Assembly (NCBI GenBank): GCA_030278955.1
Contig: JAOANR010000015.1
Coordinates: forward strand, 38,658,487-38,722,486
Reading direction: 5' to 3'
DNA: 64,000 bases
Origin: Hygrophila difformis
Taxonomy: Eukaryota > Streptophyta > Magnoliopsida > Lamiales > Acanthaceae
The position numbers and the translations under genes are program-made. Shown here in pieces: positions 33,252 to 44,488 of the stretch; within the stretch, counting starts at the first letter, position 1, and each line of letters starts with the position of its first letter. The notes under the pieces were generated by a model, which did no database searches, was not told where the DNA came from, and was given only the letters and a program-made list of their open reading frames with translations.

Positions 33252-35042
33252 TATAATACTCCCTCGTCTCACGAAGTTTCGCAACTATTTTTTTTTGGAG
33301 TGTCCCACGATGTATGGCCATTTTTTATTTTTCAATAAATTAAACTAATATAAGTTTCATTAAAATCTTAATTGTTCTCAAATTCATTAAAAGTGTTCAC
33401 TTTTACTATTCTGCACAAATTTTAATGTACTTTTATTTTTCTACATAATTTTCCTTGTATTTCTCTAATTTTAATAGTTCAAAATTGGTACAAAATAATC
33501 ATGTAAAATATATATTATGAAACTACACGATTAGACAATTCTAACAAGATCACACTTTGGTGTGTGGAATATTTTCCAACACAACCCGCAGTGTACGGTT
33601 CAAGTAATAACCGGTGAAACCGGGTCGAATCCACAGGGAATAATAAATTGCTATAATTTATTAAATTTAAGTAGCGACAGAAATTAAATTGCAAATAAAG
33701 GTTTATCTAAATTCCTAAAATTGCAATTAAAATAAAACAATAAAAAGTTCCAATGAATGAACAAGAGAGAGGATTGATTTATGCACTAGATGATGAATAG
33801 GGATCCCTAGATCTTTCAATTGTTAACAAACTTTGCAATTGCATATAAAAATCCAATTTTAATTAATTAATATGCCTACTTAGAATTATCACAATTCAGA
33901 AACCTCCCGGTTTTAATGACATGCAATTCCTCCGGCTAGTGATTATCCTAAGTTTGGTTCTAACAATTTTGGCTCTTTTTCAAGTTACCAATTTTTAGAA
34001 TTAATTCGTTCAATTATTTTTGTTTAAGTATTTTTCAACCACTTAAATAATATAAAACCCTAGTTCGGATCTCCTTTCAGTCTCACAAAACAAACATAAG
34101 AATTGAACAAATTAACATATAATTAAAGAAATTCATAAAACAAAAGCAAAAATCAACAATGTCTCGATCTAGGTTTCCCCAAACGATGGGTATAGCCTAG
34201 CACAATGTCACAAGAACACAAAAGAATATTAAAAGAAAACGTAGTCTGTGACAGAATTGGTGAAGAAATTCCGGTGTAGATCTCCACTGGATTGCCTTCA
34301 ACTTGCTCTTCTCTTTTCCCAGATGATGGATGAAAAAGATATGGAAGTATTATGAGATTATTGAATGATTCGGAACCCCTCAATTGGTTTGAAGTCGTGT
34401 TATTTATAGACCAGTTGCAGAAGATATGAATCAACCAGAAGATTTGCACGATATCCCAAGATTCAACAAGATTTGGGCATCCAGCACTATGGCACGCTTT
34501 TTGTTCGGATTATGAATGAGAAAAATTTGGACAGTAAGATGTTTAGATGGGGAACGAAATTCTGAGCGTTTTGATAGGTGGAACTCCCAAATCGGCTAAG
34601 AAACGAGCTATTTATGGCCCAAAACGCAAAATCCAAAAATGCAGGTGCGGGGAGCGCGCGGTATCCGCGTGGTGTGGGCGAAAAGCGCGCCACGAGCGCG
34701 CGTTATCGTCAAACGGCGCGCTCTCTGCGCGCTCGACCTTCGCACCGCGCCACCAGCGCGCGTTTCGGACTGTTTTCTCCATTTTTCTTCAGTTTTCCGA
34801 GTTTTAGAGCTCCAATTGACTTCTTCTTGGTCCCTTTAGCCCTTGGCTTGCTAAAAACACCAAAAAATATGCAATCTAAACACAAAATACATTAAAATGC
34901 ATAGAATCATGGAATGAGATCACAATTTTACATTTTTATTCAAAATCATTGTTTTTAGCAACTAATTCCATCATTTCCACCAATTAAACCTTTAATTCAT
35001 TATTTAAACACAAGTAAATGTCGCACTTTGTGCAAGACATCA

Positions 35043-36454
35043 ACATCCTCACATAAGTCTTGTTCGTTCCCGAACAAAGTAGAACTAAGACCTAGCAATG
35101 TCCAACACACATAATAGCCACCAAAATGTCTAAAAGTCAAACTACAACCAATCACAAACTCAAGCAGATGTCAAAACCAAATTCTCATTTGTCCCCTCAA
35201 TACTAACACTCCCACTTAGCTCAACCCTCACCAAGATCGCACAAGGAAATATGTATATAAGTGTATGAAGTGCACTCATATGAACAGGGTAAAAATTCAC
35301 TCAATACCAATGCAATGCAAGTATCAGTATAAATTTGTAACACAATCACATAATCACCACACTTAGGATTTCTCATAAGGAATCAATAGGTCTTTAAAAT
35401 GTTTGTAACGGGGCTAGGGTCATGAGGTATGAAAATATGGATAAAGTAGGCTAATAAAAATGGAACAAGTTCTTCAACTTCCAATACTCCTCCAAAAATA
35501 ATCTCACATACCCAAATATGACAAATATGATGCCCCATAACATTGCATCAAGAGCTCAACTCAGACCATAAAATGTAGTAGTATGTGCCCAACAAAAATT
35601 GCTATAATTTTTCTTTTTTTTTTCTTCTCTTTTTTTTTCTTTTATTTATATAGCAAAATGTAGGCACTATATTATTCTCAAGAAAAATTTCCTTCTATTC
35701 TTCCTCTCTTTCAAATAATTCTTCTTCAGAGACTTCCCTAAAAATTACCATACGCCAAATGTACCACTTAAAAGAAAAATTCACTTGTTCCACGGGTTTA
35801 AATTCTGAAGGCTTATAAAAATGCATGGCTAGTGGAAAATATAGTGGGTTATCAAAGAAAATAGGCTAATAGGCTCAGAGGGGCTTCCCTAAAGATAAAT
35901 GTGAAAGGTAGGAAGTGTTTAGGCTATAAGGTTCTAGGTGCCTATATCATATTGCTCATCAAAATCCCAGATAGTAATCACATGCATTATAATCACAAAT
36001 AAATAATTCTAAAAGCATGCCTAGTTCACACAGTTAAGAAAAAGTAAAGCAAAAAAAAAAAAAAAAAATCTCACCCAAGGGCTTTTTGGTTGAACCTAAT
36101 GGTTATGTAGCATGAGGGGACTCATTTAAACTCAATTAATCATTCTACTCTCACAAGTTCTTAGTCAAGTTCAATTCATAGACAAAAATACAACTACTAG
36201 TGGTGACGTGCAGTGAGCAATGTATCATGAAATTGGGGCGTGCCCCATCCTCACACTAAAGATTGACATTGTCCTCAATGTCTAAACAACAAGCTAAAGC
36301 ATAGACCAATCCAGTGATACTACCTAACCGACATGACACGACACAAAAAGATAGGCATGGATTATATGACATGTCAAAGCATAAAGATCTAGAATATCAG
36401 ATTATATAACCCAAACCTAAAAAGAAGAAATAAAAGACTCAAAGAAAGAAAGAA

Positions 36455-36528
<74 letters not shown>

Positions 36529-36768
36529 GAAGACACTCAAACCGGTATCACTGGTTAGGCGGTGAAAACTTAGACCATGAATCCCTTCTAATTCTTCATC
36601 TCCTTGCTTTTCCAAGCCATTTGTCTACACTGAAAAATCACCAATTAAATCACATTAATTAAAAAAAACTAGCAAAATAAACTAATAACTAAAAATTGAA
36701 AAAACACTCGGGTTGCCTCCCGGAAGCACTGCATTTAACGTCGACAGCCGGACATCCTTTGTAGCTCC
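35043..36768. other. Non-coding 3' internal region of the gypsy element
   Basis: No pol is present. The region contains T-rich tracts (35608-35645), an (AAT)n microsatellite at 36455-36528 (about 25 units) and, next to the 3' LTR, the polypurine-type text 'tgtgaggatgt' on the minus strand. Confidence 0.75.
36455..36528 (+). repeat. (AAT)n microsatellite
   Basis: About 25 uninterrupted AAT units lie inside the gypsy internal region. Confidence 0.95.
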
Positions 36769-37416
36769 TCAAATGACTCCTCTAACTGGTGGAGATGATA
36801 GTTCCTTTAATTGCTGTTTTGGACTACTTTTTGCACGATTTTGGCTCCTTGGTGGCAATTTTGACATCCTATGCTCCATTTTAGGTGCCTCAAAGTGATC
36901 CTCTGGTTCCTGCAACCAATTTTTACACTCCTCCAAACAAACATCATTAAATTTACTATCATAGTCATCATAAACACAGTCAATTAAATTCATACCAAAA
37001 GTATGAGAAGATTGTTTAAGCATATTGTTCACATTAAAAGTTACTTTATCTTCTCCAATTCTCAGAGTTACCACTCCTTCCTTATAATCAATTAATGCAT
37101 GACAAGTGGCTAAGAATGGACTACCCAAAATAAGTGGTACCTCTCCATCCTCATCCATGTCAAGCACTACAAAATCAACTGGCAAAATGAATTTGTCTAC
37201 CTTTACCAACACATCCTCTAAAATACCAAAAGGGGATTTTTGAGAACGGTCCGCCAGTTGTAAAATCATCTTTGTCGGCTTTACTTCTCCCAAGCCAAGC
37301 TTCTTGTACAATAACATGGGCATCAAGTTGATGCTAGCTCCCAAATCACACAGTGCAACCTTGCACACTTCTCCTCCAATGGTGCAAGGTATGGTGAACC
37401 TCCCTGGATCCTTCAA
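36769..37416 (-). pseudogene. Gypsy protease
   Basis: The aspartic protease domain carries the Athila-type active site LCDLGASINLMP near residue 25. It continues with LQLADRS...GILEDVLVKVDKF and VPLILGSPFLATCHALIDY. It is open for 215 aa. It is linked by a frameshift near 37420 to the preceding gag-linker frame (37663-37346). After ...PPVRGVI the frame stops where pol would continue. There is no RT, so the processing role is probably vestigial. Confidence 0.85.
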
Positions 37417-37419
37417 CTT

Positions 37420-38914
37420 CCATTTTTTCCGTTAAAGCATTGCACTCCCCTGAAATAGAAACCAAACCTTGATCAAGTCTTCTCTTTCGAGACACAATAT
37501 CTTTAAGAAATTTTATATATTTAGACATATTCATTAAAGCATCAACAAATGGAATATTAATTTCTAATTTGCTAAAAATATTGCAAAACTTCCTGAAACT
37601 CTCATCCTCAGCAGACAATTGTGCACGACGTGGAAAAGGTAGTTTGGGAAGTTGAGCTTCCACAACCGTTTTCTTCTTCTTAGGCTCCTAGTCTGCATGA
37701 TCCACTCGTGTCTCCTCAGGCTCCTTCTCCTTAGCTCGATCAACCTGCACAAGTTTAGGCACATGATCAGTAGTAGAAAATCCAGACCGAGTAGTAATGG
37801 CATTACATCGCTCCCTTGGAATCAGTTCAGTGTTGCTAGGCAATGCACCCGGGGTTCTTTGTGTTAACTGTGTAGCCAAATTACCCACTTGCTGCTCCAA
37901 ATTTCTCTGCCCAGCTTTGATGTTGGCCAACTCTGCCTCATTCCTCACCATGTAATCCTCAGTACGGACCACAAATGTATCCAAGTTCTTGGATGTCTGA
38001 GTTTGGTTATCCAGGAACTGCTGAAGAAGTCCAAGAATTGGATCAGAAGATGGTGCAGGAGTCGAAATTGGCCTATTCTGCTGAAAGAAGCCTGAAGGTC
38101 CCTGCTGAAAAGGTAGATTGTTTGTATGTGGGTTCATAGGCCTCCTTTGATTCTGCACATACTAAACATCCTGCACTCCCCCATATCCTTGATTTTCAGA
38201 AGCGGTTGCAGTCGGACATATGTAGGACTGATGAGGTCCTGCACAATACTGACATGTAACAGTCTGAACTGCTTTAAATGTCTGTATAGGCTTCCCAGGA
38301 ACTGGAACTATCACCATATTGAGGGCAATCTCCATACATCCCAATCTGTCTACTACCATTGCCAACTCATCCTTAACCTCCTTCAGTGCTCCAACCTCTG
38401 TTGCTTTAGTAGGGACATTCCTTTCTCCATTACCCCATCACTCCTCATCCTCCACTAAAGCGCCCAAAATCCTCCTTCAATCCTCTGCAGTCCTATCCAA
38501 TGAAAAGGGAAACAACTGCATCATGTTTACTGTACTGCATAGGTACCTAAAGTGATAAAGGTGGATATTGGGGTTCTCATTGGCACCTCCCCCAAACTGC
38601 TCCTGCCGAACCATGGTTATGAAGGAAGAATTAATGGCGAAAGGTATGTTTGGCCTAGGCCTCACCATTGGATCATTTATAATCTGACCGGCTGGTTGCA
38701 TCTGCTGCCTGAGAGTCAAAGGTGCTGGTCGGGGAGCATTCTCACCAACACCTTCCGGAACAATCGGCACATCCCCTCCCCGCGGTTCCTGCCGCTCACG
38801 CTCATTCTCGCCCCCGTTCATGGTGAACACTAGTTTTCTCCTTGCCCTAATTCTATGTTCAGTCTTAGCAATTTCTGGATCAAACTCAAATTCTGACGGA
38901 GCACCTCTGGGCAT
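37420..38914 (-). pseudogene. gag: Gypsy gag, core-deleted
   Basis: The frame starts MPRGAPSEFEFDPEIAKTEH, the N-terminus of an Athila-like Gag. It reaches LFPFSLDRTAEDW and then jumps to ...KEVKDELAMVVDRLG, so most of the capsid core is deleted. A zinc-knuckle-like CQYCAGPHQSYIC follows, then a stop at 38159-38161, a Q/N/P-rich region (NLPFQQGPSGFFQQN) and the pre-protease linker. At least one internal stop is present. It cannot make normal particles. Confidence 0.8.
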
Positions 38915-41689
38915 AAACTAGAGCCTGAAACAACAGAAAATCAGGGAGTGAGTGAAAATAAAAATACAAAAAAGAAAAAAAGAAAATAAGGAAGAAACTG
39001 CGAAAACTCAATAAGCTATAGCAAAAATCACCGTTCCCCGACAACGGCGCTAAAAACTTGGTGTGTGGAATATTTTCCAACACAACCCGCAGTGTACGGT
39101 CCAAGTAATAATCGGTGAAACCGGGTCGAATCCACAGGGAATAATGAATTGCTATAATTTATTAAATTTAAGTAGCGACGGAAATTAAATTGCAAATAAA
39201 GTTGGTTTATCTAAATTCCTAAAATTGCAATTAAAATAAAACAATAAAGAGTTCCAATGAATGAACAAGAGAGAGAGGATTGATTTATGCACTAGATGAT
39301 GAATGGGGATCCCTAGATCTTTCAATTGTTGACAAACTTTGCAATTGCATATAAAAATCCAATTTTTAATTAATTAATATGCCTACTTAGAATTATCACA
39401 ATTTAGAAACCTCCCGGTTTTAATGACATGCAATTCCTCCGGCTAGTGATTATCCTAAATTTGGTTCTAACAATTTTGGCTCTTTTTCAAGTTACCAATT
39501 TTTAGAATTAATTCGTTCAATTATTCTTGTTTAAGTATTTTTCAACCACTTAAATAATATAAAGACCTAGTTCGGATCTCCTTTCGGTCTCACCAAACAA
39601 ACATAAGAATTGAACAAATTAACATATAATTAACGAAATTTATAAAACAAAAGCAAAAATCAACAATGTCTCGATCTAGGTTTCCCCAAACGATGGGTTT
39701 AGCCTAGCATAATGTCACAAGAACACAAAAGAATATTAAAAGAAAACATAGTCTGTGACAGAATTGGTGAAGAAATTCCGGTGTAGATCTCCACTGGATT
39801 GCCTTCAACTTGCTCTTCTCTTTTCCCATATGACGGATGAAAAAGATATGGAAGTATTATGAGATTATTGAATGATTCGGAACTCCTCAATTGGCTTGAA
39901 GTCGTGTTATTTATAGACCAGTTGCAGAAGATCTGAATCAACCAGAAGATTTGCACGATATCCCAAGATTCAACAAGATTTGGGCATCCAGCACTATGGA
40001 ACGCTTTTTGTCCGGATTATGAATGAGAAAAATTTGGAGAGTAAGATATTTAGACGGAGAACGAAATTCTGAGCATTTTGATAGGTGGAACTCCCAAATC
40101 GGCCAAGAAACGAGCTATTTATGCCCAAAACGCGAAATCCAAAAATGCAGGTGCGGGGAGCGCGCGGTATCCGCGCGGTCTGGGCGAAAAGTGCGCCACT
40201 AGCGCGCGTTATCGTCAACGGCGCGCTCTCTGCGCGCTCGACCCTCGCACCGCGCCACCAGCGCGCGTTTCGGACTGTTTTCTCCAGTTTTCTTTAGTTT
40301 TCCGAGTCATGACTTCTTCTTGGTCCCTTTAGCCCTTGGCTTTCTAAAAACACCCAAAAATATGCAATCTCAATACAAAATACATTAAAATGCATAGAAT
40401 AATGGAATGAGATCACAATTTTACATTTTTATTAAAAATCATTATTTTTAGCAATTAATTCCATCATTTCCACCAATTAAACTTTAACTCATTATTTAAA
40501 CACAAGTAAATGTCGCACTTTGTGCAAGACATCACACTTGAATATTTTTCTCTAATTATATCATTTTACATAATATTAAATCAAAGTTAAACAATAAATA
40601 TTATTAAAATTTATTATAATCTTAAACACAAATAACTACACTACTTTAATTACTAAACCCCACTACCTATATTATCATGCCCAAAAGAAATGGACCAAAT
40701 TTCACGGGAGTATCACTCATGAAATAATGAGGACTTTGTCTCACCAGTTTTGTCCCATTCGTCCATATGAGTTAATATGGACTTTATCCTGTTCGTCCAA
40801 TGTGCAAATATCTACTTGTTCATCTTCTTTCCTCATTCACAGTAAACAATTTGATTAGGAAACCTATGAACAGTGCAAAATCACCAGTTGAACAGGCGAT
40901 TTGCCTGTTCGTTAATTTTTTATTTTATTTTACTACTCGTCAGTTGATGCGAGTACTACTGTACATGATTTTTTTTCTTTTAATGTAATCGCCTGTTCAA
41001 CAGGCGATCACTCAATAAAAAATATTTTTTTTTCAGTCGTCTGTTGAACAGGCGATTTGGTATTATTTTGGGAATGAAATAATTTATCTACATTATTTTA
41101 ATAATTAAGCCGCAGAAGAACTCACAAACAAGAGCATGTTGCAACTAGGCAAAAAAGATAAGTGTCGTTTTTCCTGTGTTGTTTTGCATTTATTATAAAC
41201 GTGGTCGGGGAGGAGGGTCCAGTTATGTGTTAAATATAAGAGATTCTGCATATGCATACGCGTTGAATTTTCGCTTAAAAGTGTTAAATTATCACTCAAA
41301 AGTATCAAATTTATATTTACAACAACAATTAGTTAATTTTGAAAAAAATTATTCGTATTTTTAAGTCATAATTCAGCTCTTATGAATAAAAAATTATAAT
41401 TCAGCTCTTATGAATATCAATTCAGTATGTTTATCTGTTTATCCAGAATCACCATACAAACCACTTCACAGAAAGTAACAGGTGGTCCAGATTATCACCG
41501 GGTCCCCTTTAAATTCATTTTCTGTACATCTTTCATTCTTATCCTCTATGGGGGAATGATCAATTGTATGATATGAAGTCTAGGCCAAACTCCAATGTAG
41601 GCACGTGTGGCTCTCTTTATTATATACCCCATTTATAGGACTCTTATGAATAAATTTTATATGTCTATACCTCGACCAATCATATATAT

Positions 41690-42159
41690 CATATACAATT
41701 TTACGATCATCTCTAAAACGATTGTGATCCTTGTAGGATTGTAAAATTAGTAAGATCTGTATAACATCCCGATCATGATCGTAGAATATTACGATCTTAT
41801 GGTCATATTCCCTTAAACGCTTCTACGAGCTTACAATCATACCCTCGTAAATGCATAAAAGTTTTGTAGAATTTTATGATTTGGAATCAAAGTAATTTTT
41901 TTTCTTGAATTTTGAACTTAAGAATTTGTATTCCTTATGTATAATGTGTAAAAAAAGAAAAACATAATTTGCATATATGTGGAAATATTTTATGTTTAAT
42001 TGTGATGTTTTTGTCCTGTATTGTATCAATTAACTTTCAAGATTCATGAACACGCGATTAATGTTTTTATTTGTTAGTATGCATGATTGAGTTTATCCAT
42101 TATTGTAATTTCATAACATCTTAGGATCCCGATTCGATCATACGTCACCACCATACCCC
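41690..42159. other. AT-rich sequence with GATC-type words, no gene seen
   Basis: Words such as 'gatcgtaga', 'acgatctta' and 'tacgatcat' are repeated in both orientations. The same kind of sequence is at 42880-42960 and 43490-43660. It may be fragments of one old repeat; the boundaries are not defined. Confidence 0.4.
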
Positions 42160-42396
42160 AAGGTGGTGATTGATGCCACGGCTTATGCGATAGCCGAGCA
42201 CAACAGGGAACAGAAAACTTCATTAGTGCTCGTGAAAATCACCTAGGCCGAGAGCCAAGTGGTTAAAGGAATTAATTACAGAATGACCATCACTGCCAGG
42301 CATAGCGTGACTAAAATAACACGCGCCTATTTGACTGTCGTTAACCAGTTTCAGCAAGTTTTCCTTCTCGTCTCTTTTGGCACACTCGTGAGTTGA
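42160..42396 (+). pseudogene. Phytocystatin (cysteine protease inhibitor) pseudogene or fragment
   Basis: The 79-codon frame contains KVVIDATAYAIAEHNRE, which matches the alpha-helical segment of plant cystatins, then TSLVLVKIT, a TAG stop (42244-42246), AESQVVKGINYRMTITA and a tail AYLTVVNQFQQVFLLVSF, ending TGA 42394-42396. QVVKG is the cystatin inhibitory loop (Q-x-V-x-G), conserved here. Cystatins block papain-type proteases. There is no visible signal peptide or ATG, the upstream GWxPI-type segment is reduced to 'IPKV', and the conserved C-terminal tryptophan hairpin is missing. With the internal stop it is best called a pseudogene. Confidence 0.7.
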
Positions 42397-43057
42397 AATG
42401 ATGATGAAAGGTAATGTGTGCGGTGTGGCTGAGATGTACTAGTGTTGTGTAATAATAAAATGTGCAGTAAGTGCAGGCTTGGTGTTTGATGCTTTGCATC
42501 TCCTACTTTGTGTCAACTCTTTATGTAGAATAGAGTTGGCCATGCTGTCTCGTTGATTGTCCACGTGGTCGCAATTGGATAAATATGAATGATCGCGAAT
42601 GTATTATATTGTGTATGTGCTCCTATTATAATGTGGTTTTACCGTTTGCTAAATAATTTCAAGTGTTTAATTGGATAGATAGGTTTAGAAAGTCATTTAA
42701 AATGAACAATAACAAATTACTCCTGTGCTTGGATTAATTAATGAGAGGATTTGAGATTGATTTTGAAATTCACCTCATTCACTTAATACGTAATTCACAT
42801 GGATTTGAATTAAAATGACTCTTTAAATGGGGTAATTTGAAATTCGTGGTCCAATTTCCCTGAATAGTTAATATTTAGAATCGAGGTTATCCAAATCGAC
42901 ATCTTAGTTTGGATCGTTTTTGTCATTACAATATGGTGATCGTATGATCGAATTTAGATCCTAAAATGCTACCAAATTGCAACAATATATAAATATATTT
43001 ATACATGTTAACAAGCATCACACAAAATATTTTTAGGTAAATGGAGAGATAAAGCAC
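42397..43057. other. Intergenic sequence, no gene seen
   Basis: AT-rich. The first 150 bp could be former 3' UTR of the cystatin gene. No coding or repeat boundary was recognised. Confidence 0.5.
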
Positions 43058-43412
43058 GGAAAAAAAAACTCTATCATCCCATAATTTAAATAAATATCCA
43101 AAACAATCCTACAAATATCGAATTAGACGAATTTGTCCCATAACTACCCTAATCATAGCCGAACCCGTCCATGAACCAGGTTTTTTCACTAATCATCGCC
43201 GAACTCGTCCCATAACTACCCTAATCATCGTCGAACCTATCCCTCCATTAGAGAAGTTATAGGACGGGTTCGGCAATGATTAGTGAAAAACCGGTTCATG
43301 GACGGGTTCGGCGATAATTAGGATAGTTATGGGACGGATTCGCCTGATTCGATATTTGTGGGATAGTTTTGGAAATTGAAAAAACTTATGGGCCTAAATT
43401 GGTTATTTTTCC
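43058..43412. mobile_element. MULE-type MITE, 355 bp, 10-bp target duplication
   Basis: Ends GGAAAAAAAAAC and, in reverse, GGAAAAATAACC. The interior is a foldback: 'ctaatcatcgccgaac' against 'gttcggcgataattag', and 'tcccataac' against 'gttatggga'. The target duplication is GATAAAGCAC (43048-43057 and 43413-43422). It has the same length and end type as 30387-30741; fragments of it are at 3588-3695 and 32168-32284. Confidence 0.9.
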
Positions 43413-44222
43413 GATAAAGCACAATAAACAGTGAAAAATAAAATTCAAAACTGATTTTATAATAAACATGAGATTATGAGATAATATTTCAAATTTTGGT
43501 AGGATCAGATCATATAGGATCATGAGATCCCATACTTAAGATCGGGATCAAGATCGAAATCCTACTAAATTTATTTCTTACAAAGATCTTGATCGTTTTT
43601 GAGGAGTGGGATTGTAGAATTGTAAAATCCTAAGATCAAGATCGAAATCTTAATAACTGTGTTTAGAATAAATGTTTTTTCTTGGATTAACCAAACGAAT
43701 TTTTTTGTCCTCTAACTAAGTTCTTGTTTAAGGAATTATAGCTTCATGATCACTCCAACCAACTGTCGTTACTAATTTTAGAATAAATAAGTGCACTCTT
43801 ATTATTTCTATGTTAGCCTTTTCTAAATCATAATAAGGTTGTATTGATAAAAATTGATAGTATTTAACTCTTAAAAATATAAAAACTATTATAAATATTA
43901 AATATTTTATATTATAATCGCTGAACTCTAAACTCTACCATTAAATTCTGAACGTTATTCATCTTCTGCTTTTAATTTTTCACTCCGATCTAATATCTAA
44001 TTTCTAATACGAAATGTCATTAATTACCAAAACTATCTGATTTTCAAATCATTTTTCATAATTAATTCCAAAGTCTAAAATGTAATTATTACTCAAACAT
44101 TGTCTAAACTCTAAACCTAATATGAAAACATTCCGTATATTATTCTTTTGAAGACTACATTTTTTAAAAATTATTTTAAATTTATTCTGTTATTTAGAGT
44201 TATTTATTAAATATCTTTTTCT
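43413..44222. other. Intergenic sequence, no gene seen
   Basis: AT-rich with more GATC-type words (43490-43660). No ORF of interest and no clear repeat boundary. Confidence 0.5.
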
Positions 44223-44488
44223 GTTGAATGTAAACATAAAGGGATGAGCAATAAAACTCAAATATTATCACTTCAACACAAACACAAAAACACTGCATAC
44301 GATACTCCCTCATCAAGTAGGGATATAAATGGAGAACAAATACATGACGTTACAAAGAAATTGAAACTGAAACTTAAAAACGAATTAAAAGACATTACAC
44401 ATCCAAACAAAAACTGACAGCATTAACTAAAATTAACTCTAAATAGATAAGACCAATTCAAACGGTAAGATTGCACTAATTTGTGACA
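44223..44488 (-). mobile_element. Probable 3' LTR of the minus-strand copia element
   Basis: On the minus strand a polypurine tract (AAGGGGGAG) is followed at 44488 by TGTCACAAATTAG, an LTR start. A possible end, ...CATTCAACA, is at 44223. The other LTR is not in the window, so the left limit is a guess. Confidence 0.4.

Larger units (their letters stand above)
33558..40534 (-). mobile_element. Non-autonomous Athila-like gypsy element (gag-protease only), 6977 bp
   Basis: The LTRs are 33558-35042 (1485 bp) and 39059-40534 (1476 bp), TGGTGTGTGG...AAGACATCA on the plus strand. CACTT is duplicated outside (33553-33557 and 40535-40539). Coding sense is minus. The primer-binding site next to the 5' LTR (39052-39035) reads TAGCGCCGTTGTCGGGGA, a two-mismatch form of the tRNA-Asp site of Athila-type elements. 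The 4.0 kb interior has gag and protease but no RT, RNase H or integrase, so it needs a helper. It resembles the pol-bearing element at 48054 in PBS type and in the polypurine words 'tgtgaggatgt'. Confidence 0.9.
33259..40710. mobile_element. Second Stowaway MITE, split by the gypsy element
   Basis: The left end CTCCCTCGTCTCACGAAG, after TA at 33257-33258, has a plausible partner at the right (TTTCACGGGAG, then TA at 40711-40712). Between them the gypsy element 33558-40534 is inserted. Removing it and one copy of CACTT leaves about 470 bp. The right end is shorter and less certain than the left. Confidence 0.5.
32716..41111. mobile_element. MULE-type element with about 120-bp TIRs, 10-bp target duplication and nested insertions
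   Basis: The left end GGCTTAATTATTAAAATAAT and the right end in reverse orientation are identical for 20 bp and remain alignable for about 120 bp. The target duplication is GCAGAAGAAC (32706-32715 and 41112-41121). The unoccupied site survives in copy A of the duplicated segment near 5489-5500. Without nested insertions the element would be about 1.4 kb and non-coding. Each terminal repeat carries three near-palindromes of the type TCGCCTGTTCAACAGGCGA. Confidence 0.9.
31141..41690. repeat. Segmental duplication, copy B, split by the MULE
   Basis: The two parts, 31141-32715 and 41112-41690, together match 4018-5975 in order. The intron of the inhibitor gene carries a MITE fragment absent from copy A. 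A second, partial repeat of the 'catttaatcctcttatccatgtttgttgttgagcaatt' block occurs at 32520-32640. Confidence 0.85.

Noticed and set aside
36455..36528. Possible CRISPR-like or satellite array
   Set aside because: It is a plain trinucleotide microsatellite without spacers. No CRISPR-type array is present anywhere in the window.
41690..43660. GATC-rich words as methylation or origin-like sites
   Set aside because: They look like fragments of one degenerated repeat in both orientations; there is no regular spacing or other supporting evidence.
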